Positions 1-6,679 of a DNA stretch of 15,941 nt are shown in pieces; the first letter of the stretch is position 1; every line of letters starts with the position of its first letter. Position numbers and translations under genes: made by a program. Source of the stretch: Flavipsychrobacter stenotrophus (GTDB lineage: Bacteria > Bacteroidota > Bacteroidia > Chitinophagales > Chitinophagaceae); the NCBI GenBank assembly GCA_947379685.1, contig CANCOG010000046.1, positions 1-15,941 on the forward strand. Reading direction: 5' to 3'. The notes under the pieces are model-generated. The model was given only the letters and a program-made list of their open reading frames with translations. It was not told the DNA's origin and made no database searches.

Positions 1-8
1 TAAATTTG
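1..8 (+). promoter_or_regulatory. Bacteroidota -7 box before the DUF983 gene
   Basis: TAAATTTG matches the Bacteroidota -7 consensus TAnnTTTG exactly. It ends 7 bases before the ATG at 16, so the transcript would start at or just before the start codon and be nearly leaderless. The -33 element would lie left of the window and cannot be checked. The match is short and could be chance, but its place directly before a gene start is what a promoter would show. Confidence 0.45.
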
Positions 9-15
9 TCGCCCA

Positions 16-450
16 ATGAGTACAACCACAAAAAAGCCGTTATTACTCCCTGCTTTCTTCACGATGAAGTGCCCCAGTTGCAGGAAGGGTTTTGTATTCC
101 AGAATAGAAGTGTCTTCCCGCTGGGTAAAACAGTTGCGATAAAAGAAAAGTGCGAAGTATGTGGTCAGAAACTACTCTCTGAAAAAAACAATGGCGCCGG
201 AATGAACTATGCACTAACTATGGTAGTTTTTCTGCTCAACCTGCTTTGGTACTGCCCATTGTATATTTCGTTCAAGAAGAACCCCAACGAAAACTGGTAT
301 GAAAACAACAGTGTGGAATGGTATCTGGCTTCCAGCATATTTGTGGTAATCGTCCTCCAACCATGGTTAATGCGGATGTCCAGGATGGTTTATCTGTACC
401 TATATGTAAGCTTTGGGGCTAGCTCTGAAGCAACAGACAAAAACGTCTGA
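16..450 (+). CDS. DUF983-type zinc-ribbon membrane protein
   Basis: This 144-residue protein has the layout of the DUF983 family. An N-terminal zinc ribbon is seen as C19-P-S-C22 and C46-E-V-C49 (each CxxC), followed by hydrophobic segments at about 63-85 and 103-119, with further hydrophobic residues to about 134. The short motif CPSCRKG is typical of the family. The function is unknown; family members are small inner-membrane proteins. The ATG at 16 lies just behind a TAnnTTTG box, which supports this start. It is on the opposite strand to the ribosomal cluster, and a 150-base gap separates it from the next small gene. I am fairly sure of the family and make no claim about role. Confidence 0.75.
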   Translation: MSTTTKKPLLLPAFFTMKCPSCRKGFVFQNRSVFPLGKTVAIKEKCEVCGQKLLSEKNNGAGMNYALTMVVFLLNLLWYCPLYISFKKNPNENWYENNSVEWYLASSIFVVIVLQPWLMRMSRMVYLYLYVSFGASSEATDKNV

Positions 451-589
451 CCTTTACGGGATCCGAATGGTACAATTTCTCCCATTTTTGGGGATTAGTC
501 AGTCCAATAAAAACCTATTGTTTCCCCATGTTCACCGCCATTTTCCCTTCCTTCACCTATTTACAGTTCTGATGGTTTAAGTGGCACGG

Positions 590-597
590 TATTTTTG
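590..597 (+). promoter_or_regulatory. Possible -7 box before small membrane gene
   Basis: TATTTTTG fits TAnnTTTG and lies just upstream of ATG codons at 602 and 623. No TTTG is seen 17-21 bases further upstream, so the support is weak. If real, transcription would start near 602-605 and the ATG at 623 would be the better start. Confidence 0.25.
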
Positions 598-601
598 TGC
601 C

Positions 602-844
602 ATGGAAGCAAATACCATTATCATGAACATCGAAAAAAAATCAAACAACGATATCTACTTCAATGCAATGAGAGGGGTTGTATTGTTTATTATTTCAGCT
701 GCTCTTACAATAGCAGGCTGGGGCGATGCAACAATAACAGGTACGGCATCACTTATAGCAGCAGCAGTGACCGGAATAGGGGCCACTGCGCTACTTTATA
801 AGGCGATCAAAAAAGATAAGGAAAGATTAAGCTGGAGCCGTTAG
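602..844 (+). CDS. Small two-helix membrane protein, unknown function
   Basis: This is a reading frame of about 80 residues with a short charged N-terminus (MEANTIIMNIEKKSNND), two hydrophobic stretches (starting at about VVLFIISAALTIAGW and TASLIAAAVTGIGATALLY) and a basic tail (KAIKKDKER). That is the pattern of a small helical-hairpin membrane protein. I do not recognise a family. Three starts are possible: GTG at 581, ATG at 602 and ATG at 623. The ATG at 623 gives the most natural N-terminus and fits the possible promoter at 590. The gene converges on map, and its stop (842-844) overlaps the map stop (841-843). It could be a lineage-specific protein or, less likely, a non-coding frame; the clear hydrophobic pattern argues for coding. 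Confidence 0.5.
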   Translation: MEANTIIMNIEKKSNNDIYFNAMRGVVLFIISAALTIAGWGDATITGTASLIAAAVTGIGATALLYKAIKKDKERLSWSR

Positions 845-1668
845 GAAGCAACAGCGGGTGCAGGCACGTAATAGGAAACGTTCAATTCTGAATTAACCTG
901 TTCAGCAGCCTCAATAGGAGCAAAGGAGGACAGGTGTTCTCCATTCCCCTTGCGTACAGCAGTTGTATGTTCGAAATGGGCAGATGCCTTACCATCCTTG
1001 GTAACAACAGTCCAGCCATCCTTTAACGTATAAACATCTTTAGTACCCAGATTGATCATCGGTTCAATGGCTAACACCATTCCCGAACGCAATTTTTTAC
1101 CATCACCACGTTTACCAAAATTAGGAACCTGAGGGTCTTCATGCAACTGGCGGCCTACACCATGTCCTACCAATTCACGCACTACTCCATATCCGTTTTC
1201 TTTTGCAGTGAAATTCTCAACGGCAAAAGAGATATCCCCTACCCTGTTATTTTCCATAGCCTGGGCAACACCACGGTAAACTGACTCCTTAGTAACTTTT
1301 AATAACTTCAGCACCTCTGACTTCACATTGCCGATTGCAAATGTGTAGGCAGAATCGCCATGGTAACCATCCCGATAAAAACCACAGTCGACAGAGATAA
1401 TATCACCATCTTTCAATTCGTACGCACCAGGAAAGCCATGTACTACAACTTCGTTCACCGATATGCATAATGAAAAAGGAAAGCCGTGGTAGCCTTTAAA
1501 GGACGGAATACCACCATTATCTCTGATGAAAGTTTCGGCCATCTTATCAATAGACAATGTCGTGATACCTGGCTTTAAAAACTTTGCCACCTCAGTTAAG
1601 GTGGCAGATACCATTAATGCACTACTACGGATAATCTCAATCTCCTCGTTACTCCTGATATATATCAT
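841..1668 (-). CDS. map: Methionyl aminopeptidase, type I
   Basis: Removes the N-terminal methionine from new proteins as they leave the ribosome, in the cytosol. The 275-residue protein shows all metal ligands of type I enzymes: D94 (in SVDCGF), D105 (in GYHGDSAYTF), H169 (in VGHGVGRQLHEDP), E202 (in AIEPMINLG) and E233 (in FEHTTAV). The substrate-side histidines H77 (VNEVVVHG) and H176 are also present. A tail of about 35 residues after the catalytic domain, ending in PAPAVAS, makes it slightly longer than the E. coli enzyme (264). It follows secY, as in many Bacteroidota, but an intrinsic terminator stands in the 68-base gap, so it may depend on readthrough or its own promoter. I see no clear TAnnTTTG box in the 24 bases between the end of the terminator and the ATG. 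Its stop overlaps a convergent small gene. Confidence 0.97.
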   Translation of the reverse strand: MIYIRSNEEIEIIRSSALMVSATLTEVAKFLKPGITTLSIDKMAETFIRDNGGIPSFKGYHGFPFSLCISVNEVVVHGFPGAYELKDGDIISVDCGFYRDGYHGDSAYTFAIGNVKSEVLKLLKVTKESVYRGVAQAMENNRVGDISFAVENFTAKENGYGVVRELVGHGVGRQLHEDPQVPNFGKRGDGKKLRSGMVLAIEPMINLGTKDVYTLKDGWTVVTKDGKASAHFEHTTAVRKGNGEHLSSFAPIEAAEQVNSELNVSYYVPAPAVAS

Positions 1669-1692
1669 TAAATAATAATAGTAAAAATGAAC

Positions 1693-1727
1693 AAAAAAAA
1701 AGGGCTCACCGGTAGCACCGGTGAGCC
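1693..1727 (-). terminator. Intrinsic terminator between secY and map
   Basis: Read on the minus strand, a perfect 11-bp stem GGCTCACCGGT / ACCGGTGAGCC with a three-base loop (GCT) is followed by one C and nine T (1701-1693). It begins 9 bases after the secY stop. Stem, loop and T-run all fit a strong Rho-independent terminator ending the ribosomal-protein transcript. The plus-strand side has no T-run, so it should act in one direction only. Confidence 0.9.
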
Positions 1728-1736
1728 AATAATATT

Positions 1737-3119
1737 TTAAGCCGAAAGACTCTTTGTTGTTGTTGGGCTAGCTACTGTACGGCCAGTGATGCGGCCGGTT
1801 TTCATTAAGCCATCGTAATGGTTCATGAGTAAGTAACTTTCTACCTGCTGGAGTGTATCCAAGATAACACCAACACCAATCAGCATTGAAGTACCACCAA
1901 AGAAGGAAGAGAAACCACTTGTGATACCTACAACCGATGCGATACCTGGTAAGATACCTGCAACTGCCAGGAACACAGCACCCGGAAGAGTGATACGATC
2001 CATAATAGTAGCAATGTAGTTAGCAGTATCTTCACCTGGCTTAACACCTGGAATGAAACTGTTGTTACGTTTCAGGTTATCTGCCATTTCTGTTGGGTTA
2101 AATATCAACGCTGTATAGAAATAAGTGAATGCGATAACCATAACTGCATAGAACAGATTGTACCACAATGAATGGTTATCGGACAATGCATTCAGGAAAC
2201 CTGCAGCACCATCGCTGGTAGCATAACCCCTGAAAATAGTTGGGATGAACATCATTGCCTGAGCGAAGATGATTGGCATTACACCTGCCGAATTCACTTT
2301 CAATGGAATGAAATCACGGTTGCCGGAAACTTCTTTAGCAGCATTTGTACTGCCAATGATGCGACGGGCGTAGTTCAATGGAATCTTACGAACACCCTGA
2401 GTTAACAGAATAAGACCGATAATAACTGCAATGAAAATAGCCATTTCGATCAGGAGGATCAATAAACCACCTGCACCTGCACCACTTGATGTCTTGTCAA
2501 CAAACTCCTGCCAAATTGAATTAGGGAAACGGGCAAGGATACCTACCATGATGATCAATGAAGTACCATTACCAATACCACGATCTGTAATCTTTTCACC
2601 TAACCACATTACAAACAAAGTACCTGCTGTAAGGATAATAACGGTAGAGATCCAGAACATGAAACCCGAATAGTTTTGTGCAATTGCACCTGCGTAAGGC
2701 TGCGTGTTCAGCAAGTAAGTAACATAGGCACTTGCCTGCAACGCTGTAACGATAACAGTGAGATAACGTGTGTACTGATTGATCTTACGACGACCGCTGT
2801 CTTCGCGCTGCATTTTAGCTACTTGTGGAACCACGATACCCGCCAGCTGCATAAAGATAGAGGCAGAGATGTAAGGCATTACACCCAATGCAAAAATGGA
2901 AGCCCTGTTAAAGGCACCACCTGCAAACATGTTCAATATACCCAACAGGCCACCACCAGCACCAGAGCTGGATTCTTCAATCATCTTTGGGTTGATACCT
3001 GGTAAAGTGATTAAACAACCTATGCGATACACCAACACCAAAAGAATGGTATAAACGATGCGCTTACGAAGTTCGTCAATGCTCCAGATATTTTTTAGCT
3101 TATCTATAAATTTCTTCAC
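1737..3119 (-). CDS. secY: Protein translocase channel subunit SecY
   Basis: SecY forms the inner-membrane channel, with SecE and SecG, through which SecA or the ribosome drives proteins. The 460-residue protein has the usual ten hydrophobic segments. Visible landmarks are the first cytosolic helix and TM1 (about 20-40), the plug region GGGLLGILNMFAGGAFNR (about 55-72), the TM2 motif FALGVMPYISASIFMQ (76-91), the RGIGNGTSLII motif (180-190) and a C-terminal region with NHYDGLMKTGR. It is the last gene of the spc part, behind rplO, which is its normal position. A hairpin with a short T-run precedes it (3163-3188) and a strong terminator follows it, so its transcript level may be set separately from the ribosomal genes. 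Confidence 0.98.
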   Translation of the reverse strand: MKKFIDKLKNIWSIDELRKRIVYTILLVLVYRIGCLITLPGINPKMIEESSSGAGGGLLGILNMFAGGAFNRASIFALGVMPYISASIFMQLAGIVVPQVAKMQREDSGRRKINQYTRYLTVIVTALQASAYVTYLLNTQPYAGAIAQNYSGFMFWISTVIILTAGTLFVMWLGEKITDRGIGNGTSLIIMVGILARFPNSIWQEFVDKTSSGAGAGGLLILLIEMAIFIAVIIGLILLTQGVRKIPLNYARRIIGSTNAAKEVSGNRDFIPLKVNSAGVMPIIFAQAMMFIPTIFRGYATSDGAAGFLNALSDNHSLWYNLFYAVMVIAFTYFYTALIFNPTEMADNLKRNNSFIPGVKPGEDTANYIATIMDRITLPGAVFLAVAGILPGIASVVGITSGFSSFFGGTSMLIGVGVILDTLQQVESYLLMNHYDGLMKTGRITGRTVASPTTTKSLSA

Positions 3120-3162
3120 AGGGAATGTGTTTGTCTAAAATGAAATGCGAATAAACGACAAA

Positions 3163-3188
3163 AGACGCATTTATCCAAAAATGCGCCT
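3163..3188 (-). terminator. Hairpin between rplO and secY, weak terminator or attenuator
   Basis: On the minus strand AGGCGCATTT pairs with AAATGCGTCT (10 bp, one G-U) around a six-base loop TTGGAT, followed by TTTGTCG. With the stem's last T this gives only four consecutive T, so it would be an inefficient terminator. It lies 16 bases after the rplO stop and 43 before the secY start. An attenuator or RNA-processing site is as likely as a true terminator. Confidence 0.5.
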
Positions 3189-3204
3189 CTTAATTTTCTT
3201 GCTA

Positions 3205-3651
3205 TTAAATAAGCTCAATGGTTGCACCTGCAGCCTCTATTGCTTCTTTAGCTTTTGCGCTGGCTTTATTCACCTTAAAAGCAATCTTTGTCTTTAACTC
3301 GCCGTTAGCCAATATCTTAACGAGATCGGTACGGTTGATAAGGCCATTGATGTATAATATTTCAGGAGAAAATTCAGGAAGGCTGTATTTTTCAACCAAA
3401 AGGTCAACCTGACCCAGGTTAAATACTTTGTAGTCAACACGGAACGGGTTTTTGAAACCACGCTTTGGCATACGACGCTGAATAGGCATCTGGCCACCTT
3501 CGTGACCTTTCTTTGACTGGTAACCAGTACGGGCCTGCTGACCCTTGTTACCCTTTGTGGAAGTACCACCGTGACCACTACCTTCACCACGACCAATACG
3601 TTTTCCGTGATGAGTTGCACCTGCAGCTGGTTTCAGATTATGTAATTGCAT
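3205..3651 (-). CDS. rplO: 50S ribosomal protein L15 (uL15)
   Basis: Large-subunit protein that joins late in assembly and reaches into 23S rRNA with a long N-terminal arm. At 148 residues it has family length. The glycine- and lysine-rich arm shows MQLHNLKPAAGATHHGKRIG and repeated GxGSGHGGTSTKGNKGQ-type sequence, with the KKGHEGGQMPIQRRMPKRGF segment near residues 47-66. The C-terminal domain ends in EAIEAAGATIELI, as expected. The position between rpmD and secY is the standard one. Gaps are 59 bases to rpmD and 85 to secY. Confidence 0.97.
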   Translation of the reverse strand: MQLHNLKPAAGATHHGKRIGRGEGSGHGGTSTKGNKGQQARTGYQSKKGHEGGQMPIQRRMPKRGFKNPFRVDYKVFNLGQVDLLVEKYSLPEFSPEILYINGLINRTDLVKILANGELKTKIAFKVNKASAKAKEAIEAAGATIELI

Positions 3652-3710
3652 TATTCTACAGTTTTTGAACTTGCGCGGAATGTATAACCGCTCGCAAATC
3701 GATTAAAAAA

Positions 3711-3893
3711 TTATTTTACTTCTTCAACTTTCACCAGATGGTGTACGGCTCTAACCATACCCATTATCTGTGGTGTACCTTCCACTTCTACAGTGTGGTG
3801 CATTTTGCGAAGGCCCAGAGCAACAAGTGTACGCTTCTGGCGTGCCATACGGTCGATGCCGCTTTTCACCTGTGTTATTTTTATCTTTGACAT
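3711..3893 (-). CDS. rpmD: 50S ribosomal protein L30 (uL30)
   Basis: Small large-subunit protein of 60 residues, with the conserved opening MSKIKITQVKSGIDR and the family core RTLVALGLRKMHHTV. The frame is open for 15 further codons upstream to 3938, but that stretch is hydrophobic (MEVFIFKLLLLSFVY) and unlike L30, so the ATG at 3893 is the start. It sits between rpsE and rplO as usual. The 74-base spacer before it is A/T-rich and holds two copies of ACTTAAAA on the plus strand. Confidence 0.95.
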   Translation of the reverse strand: MSKIKITQVKSGIDRMARQKRTLVALGLRKMHHTVEVEGTPQIMGMVRAVHHLVKVEEVK

Positions 3894-3967
3894 ATAAACA
3901 AAACTTAAAAGTAATAACTTAAAAATAAAAACTTCCAACGCTTTCCCTTTCGGGGTAAGGAAGAATA

Positions 3968-4483
3968 CTAGCCGTTAAATACCCTCTTCAGGCTAATGTT
4001 ACGGGTTTTGGCAACCTGAATTGGCTCACGAAGCATACCCAGTGCAGTGAACGTAGCTTTAACCACGTTGTGCGGATTGGCTGATCCCAGTGACTTTGAC
4101 AGGATGTCGGTAATACCGGCAGCCTCAAGTACAGCACGCATGCTGCCCCCGGCAATTACACCAGTACCATGTGCAGCTGGCTTTATCAACACCTTTGCAG
4201 CACCGTCTTTGGCAAACTGCTCGTGAGGAATAGTACCATGCATAACAGGAACTTTAATGAGGTTTTTCTTGGCATCATCAATTCCCTTTGTAATAGCTTC
4301 CTGTACTTCCTTGGCTTTACCAAGACCATGGCCTACAACGCCATTGCCGTTACCAACAACCACAAGAGCTGAAAAGCTGAACGCACGACCACCTTTAGTA
4401 GTTTTCACCACACGGTTGATGGCAACAACCTTTTCACTTAGTTCGAGGTCTCCCCCCTTTACGCGATTTAATGTTCCTTTCAT
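3968..4483 (-). CDS. rpsE: 30S ribosomal protein S5 (uS5)
   Basis: Small-subunit protein at the mRNA entry side and the head-body junction, important for decoding accuracy. The 171-residue protein has the N-terminal double-stranded-RNA-binding domain (about 10-76), including the loop VVKTTKGGRAFSFSALVVVG, and the C-terminal domain with GTGVIAGGSMRAVLEAAGI and GSANPHNVVKAT. The KGGRAF loop is where spectinomycin-resistance changes are known in E. coli S5; I see no obvious deletion there. The gene is followed by rpmD and preceded by rplR across a 120-base spacer containing a short inverted repeat. Confidence 0.98.
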   Translation of the reverse strand: MKGTLNRVKGGDLELSEKVVAINRVVKTTKGGRAFSFSALVVVGNGNGVVGHGLGKAKEVQEAITKGIDDAKKNLIKVPVMHGTIPHEQFAKDGAAKVLIKPAAHGTGVIAGGSMRAVLEAAGITDILSKSLGSANPHNVVKATFTALGMLREPIQVAKTRNISLKRVFNG

Positions 4484-4508
4484 AAAATATTTGTTAGTCT
4501 ACCCGCTC

Positions 4509-4534
4509 ATTAGCTGATTGACTGATTAGCTAAT
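4509..4534. repeat. Short inverted repeat between rplR and rpsE
   Basis: ATTAGCT and AGCTAAT (7 bp) flank GATTGACTGATT. The 13-mer TTAGCTGATTGAC inside it recurs in the opposite orientation at 5826-5838. It lies 25 bases upstream of the rpsE start, in a spacer with no reading frame. No T-run follows, so it is unlikely to be a terminator. Confidence 0.5.
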
Positions 4535-4603
4535 TCTAAAATTTTTATCGGTACAATTGCTTTACTAACCAACGGGCAGCTTGCCAATTGATTACCGAGC
4601 ATA

Positions 4604-4963
4604 TTAAAATTTCAATCCACCTTCGCGTGCACCATCAGCAACCGACTTAACGCGGCCGTGATATAAATACCCACCACGATCGAAAACGCAAGTGGTAATA
4701 CCTAATGCAACAGCTTTCTGAGCGATGGTCTTACCCACCATTGCAGACTTTTCAACTTTTGTACCGCCCTGTGCAGCAATATCCTTCATTTTGGAATTTG
4801 CGGCAACAAGAGTTGTACCGGTTTTGTCATCAATCAACTGAACATAAATATCAGTGTTGCTGCGAAAAACAGAAAGCCTTGGCTTCTGTGCTGTACCACT
4901 AACGTTGGTACGAATGCGCCAACGTAATTTTTGACGACGAATCACTTTTTCATCTAAAGACAT
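4604..4963 (-). CDS. rplR: 50S ribosomal protein L18 (uL18)
   Basis: Binds 5S rRNA, together with L5, and helps place it in the central protuberance. At 119 residues it matches the family length. It shows the basic N-terminus RRQKLRWRIR, the conserved RLSVFRSNTDIYVQLIDD strand and the C-terminal signature FDRGGYLYHGRVKSVADGAR. It stands between rplF and rpsE as usual, but with unusually wide spacers of 144 and 120 bases. A hairpin in the 144-base spacer upstream could modulate its expression. Confidence 0.97.
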   Translation of the reverse strand: MSLDEKVIRRQKLRWRIRTNVSGTAQKPRLSVFRSNTDIYVQLIDDKTGTTLVAANSKMKDIAAQGGTKVEKSAMVGKTIAQKAVALGITTCVFDRGGYLYHGRVKSVADGAREGGLKF

Positions 4964-4984
4964 AACTACTGTGTTTTACGGGCT

Positions 4985-5006
4985 CATTTCCGATTTTAAA
5001 GAAATG
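4985..5006 (-). other. Short stem-loop just before rplR
   Basis: CATTTC pairs with GAAATG across a ten-base loop on the minus strand, ending 21 bases before the rplR start codon. It is only 6 bp and AT-rich, so it could be chance. Its place within the expected initiation region is the only reason to list it. Confidence 0.25.
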
Positions 5007-5039
5007 GCTGCCGGAGTTTGAATTTGTTTATAAACTTCA

Positions 5040-5076
5040 ATAAAACCGGCTCAATTAAGAAGAGAACCGGTTTTAT
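5040..5076 (-). other. Hairpin between rplF and rplR
   Basis: ATAAAACCGG pairs perfectly with CCGGTTTTAT (10 bp) around a 17-base interior whose ends (CTC and GAG) can extend the stem past a two-base bulge. On the minus strand the 3' arm ends in GGTTTTAT, so the four T lie inside the stem and no real T-run follows. This looks like an RNA structure (protein-binding, processing or weak attenuation site) rather than a strong terminator. A 10-bp palindrome GTTTATAAAC (5026-5035) lies just downstream in transcription. Confidence 0.5.
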
Positions 5077-5107
5077 GAATAACCTGGTAAGAAAAACAAT
5101 TAAGTTA

Positions 5108-5662
5108 TTATTTACCGGCTGATTTACCTGCTTTACGACGTACAATTTCATCGGAATAGCGAACACCCTTTCCTTTGTATGGTTCAGGTTTACGCAGACT
5201 GCGCAATTTTGCTGCTACAGCACCGAGTAATTGCTTATCAATAGATTCGAGAATAATTCTTGGATTCTGACCTTTTTCAGCGATTGCTGCAGCTTTGATC
5301 TCTACAGGTAATTCCATAATGATATTATGCGAAAAACCAAGTGCCAGATCTATCTGGTTGCCGGTAACGGCAGCACGATAACCCACACCTACCAACTCCA
5401 GTTCCCTTTTGAAACCTTCTGTAACACCAGTTACCATGTTTGCTACCAAAGAGCGGTATAAACCATGAAGTGCACGGTGACGGATCTGATCCGTTGGTCG
5501 AGAAACCAATAATTCACCGTTTTCAACCTTAACTGTGATATCGCGGTCAATGTTCTGTGTCAAGGTTCCTTTTGGACCCTTAACTGTAAGTTCGTTTGTT
5601 GGAGAAATTGTAACACTAACTCCGTTTGTAAGAACAACAGGCTTTTTACCTATACGTGACAT
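5108..5662 (-). CDS. rplF: 50S ribosomal protein L6 (uL6)
   Basis: Large-subunit protein near the factor-binding site. It has 184 residues with the expected two similar halves. The start MSRIGKKPVVL, the middle RHRALHGLYRSLVANMVTGV and the C-terminal signature KPEPYKGKGVRYSDEIVRRKAGKS are all present. It follows rpsH as usual, but across a 181-base spacer, and a 144-base spacer leads to rplR. The start codon is preceded by an A/T-only stretch with no Shine-Dalgarno motif, as is normal in Bacteroidota. Confidence 0.97.
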   Translation of the reverse strand: MSRIGKKPVVLTNGVSVTISPTNELTVKGPKGTLTQNIDRDITVKVENGELLVSRPTDQIRHRALHGLYRSLVANMVTGVTEGFKRELELVGVGYRAAVTGNQIDLALGFSHNIIMELPVEIKAAAIAEKGQNPRIILESIDKQLLGAVAAKLRSLRKPEPYKGKGVRYSDEIVRRKAGKSAGK

Positions 5663-5843
5663 AAAACTAAAAAATTAAAAAAAATTAAAACGATGCTGTG
5701 TTCAGTTACCGTATAGAGAACTTAAATAAACAGCTAATACTTTTATAAATCAATGTGACTGTCAACCAAAAGAATCAAATCACACAATTCTTCCTGATAA
5801 AATCAAATAGCCAATCAACGTTTCCGTCAATCAGCTAAAAAGA
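5663..5843 (-). other. AT-rich spacer between rpsH and rplF
   Basis: This spacer of 181 bases has no reading frame with ribosomal-protein character. On the minus strand it contains TTGACA (near 5758-5763) followed by A/T-rich sequence, but no matching -10 or TAnnTTTG box at a proper distance, so I do not call a promoter. Near its rpsH end it carries TTAGCTGATTGAC, the same 13-mer as in the rplR-rpsE spacer. Confidence 0.4.
5826..5838 (-). repeat. Intergenic 13-mer shared with 4510-4522
   Basis: TTAGCTGATTGAC reads on the minus strand here and on the plus strand at 4510-4522. A further CAATCA (5813-5818) lies close by as a partial direct repeat. It sits directly after the rpsH stop codon. Two identical 13-mers in less than 2 kb of spacer are unlikely by chance, but simple A/T-rich composition lowers the surprise. 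Confidence 0.4.
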
Positions 5844-6242
5844 TTAATAAATATTGCACATTACTTCACCACCTACATTCTGTGTACGGGCTTCTTTATC
5901 TGTCATCAAACCTTTAGAGGTAGAAATGATAGAAATACCGAGGCCATTCATTACACGACGGATCTCAGCTGGCTTAGAATACTGACGCAGACCTGGACGG
6001 CTGATGCGCTCTAAAGACTTAATAGCTGGTTCCTTTGTAATTGGATCGTACTTAAGGGCTATTTTGATAAGACCTTGCTTGTTGTCATCTTCAAATTTAT
6101 ACTTGAGGATATAACCTTTATCGTAAAGAATTTCCGCGATGCGTTTCTTAACGTTAGAAGCAGGGATTTCAACAATACGATGACGAGCCATTTGCGCGTT
6201 ACGGATACGGGTCAATAAATCTGCTATTGGATCTGTTACCAT
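5844..6242 (-). CDS. rpsH: 30S ribosomal protein S8 (uS8)
   Basis: Binds the central domain of 16S rRNA early in assembly; in E. coli it is also the translational repressor of the spc operon. The 132-residue protein begins MVTDPIADLLTRIRNAQ, which is diagnostic. It ends with the RNA-binding half containing LGISIISTSKGLMTDKEA and GGEVMCNIY. It follows rpsN across a 96-base spacer holding two stem-loops. Whether S8 represses its own mRNA here cannot be read from the sequence; the strong hairpins near rplE, rpsN and rpsH would be the first places to look. Confidence 0.98.
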   Translation of the reverse strand: MVTDPIADLLTRIRNAQMARHRIVEIPASNVKKRIAEILYDKGYILKYKFEDDNKQGLIKIALKYDPITKEPAIKSLERISRPGLRQYSKPAEIRRVMNGLGISIISTSKGLMTDKEARTQNVGGEVMCNIY

Positions 6243-6282
6243 TTTATGTTTTAGGTTTTTGTAAAAAAAATTGTTACGGGTT

Positions 6283-6333
6283 TCAGGGCTTTTTCCCTGA
6301 CCTTGAAACGTACTGCTCCCCTTTTGCCGGGGA
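6283..6333 (-). other. Two tandem stem-loops between rpsN and rpsH
   Basis: In transcription order, TCCCC pairs with GGGGA around a seven-base loop (6317-6333), then TCAGGG pairs with CCCTGA around AAAAAG (6283-6300). A run of eight T follows about 12 bases later (6263-6270). The gap between stem and T-run is too long for a standard terminator. Candidate roles are an RNA-protein binding site, a processing site or weak attenuation before rpsH. Confidence 0.4.
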
Positions 6334-6338
6334 AACGC

Positions 6339-6608
6339 TTACCAACTAGCCTTTCTAACTCCAGGTATCTTTCCGTCAAGCGCCATATCGCGGAACGTAT
6401 TACGGCAAATACCGAAATAACGCATATAACCACGTGGACGACCTGTAATCTGGCACCTGTTCTTCAGACGTACTGCAGAAGAATTCTTTGGAAGCTTATC
6501 AAGACCTGCATAATCACCCGCAGCCTTAAGAGCTGCGCGCTTTACTGCATATTTAGCTACCATTGCTTCGCGTTTACGCTGACGGGCTTTTACTGATTCT
6601 TTAGCCAT
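6339..6608 (-). CDS. rpsN: 30S ribosomal protein S14 (uS14), zinc-free type
   Basis: Small-subunit head protein. The 89-residue form begins MAKESVKARQRKREAMVAKY and ends with the signature NRCQITGRPRGYMRYFGICR and IPGVRKASW. It lacks the two CxxC pairs of the short zinc-binding type and has only two isolated cysteines, so it is the long, zinc-independent (C-minus) form. It follows rplE, as usual, across a 102-base spacer with a GC-rich hairpin. The start codon is preceded by an A/G-rich stretch (AGAAAGAAAAGAAT). Confidence 0.97.
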   Translation of the reverse strand: MAKESVKARQRKREAMVAKYAVKRAALKAAGDYAGLDKLPKNSSAVRLKNRCQITGRPRGYMRYFGICRNTFRDMALDGKIPGVRKASW

Positions 6609-6679
6609 ATTCTTTTCTTTCTGAATCCCGCTGATTAAACGGGAATATATTTATAATATTTTGACCTGTATTGCAAGAA

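Noticed and set aside
481..492. CCCA-TTTT-TGGG as terminator of the DUF983 gene
   Set aside because: The stem is only 4 bp and no T-run follows it.
3894..3938. N-terminal extension of L30 as a membrane leader
   Set aside because: The hydrophobic 15 codons before MSKIKI are translated A/T-rich spacer. L30 has no such leader, and the normal start is intact.
5700..5765. TTGACA-type sigma-70 promoter in the rpsH-rplF spacer
   Set aside because: TTGACA is present on the minus strand, but no -10 lies at 16-18 bases and no TAnnTTTG is present. E. coli-type boxes are not expected in Bacteroidota.
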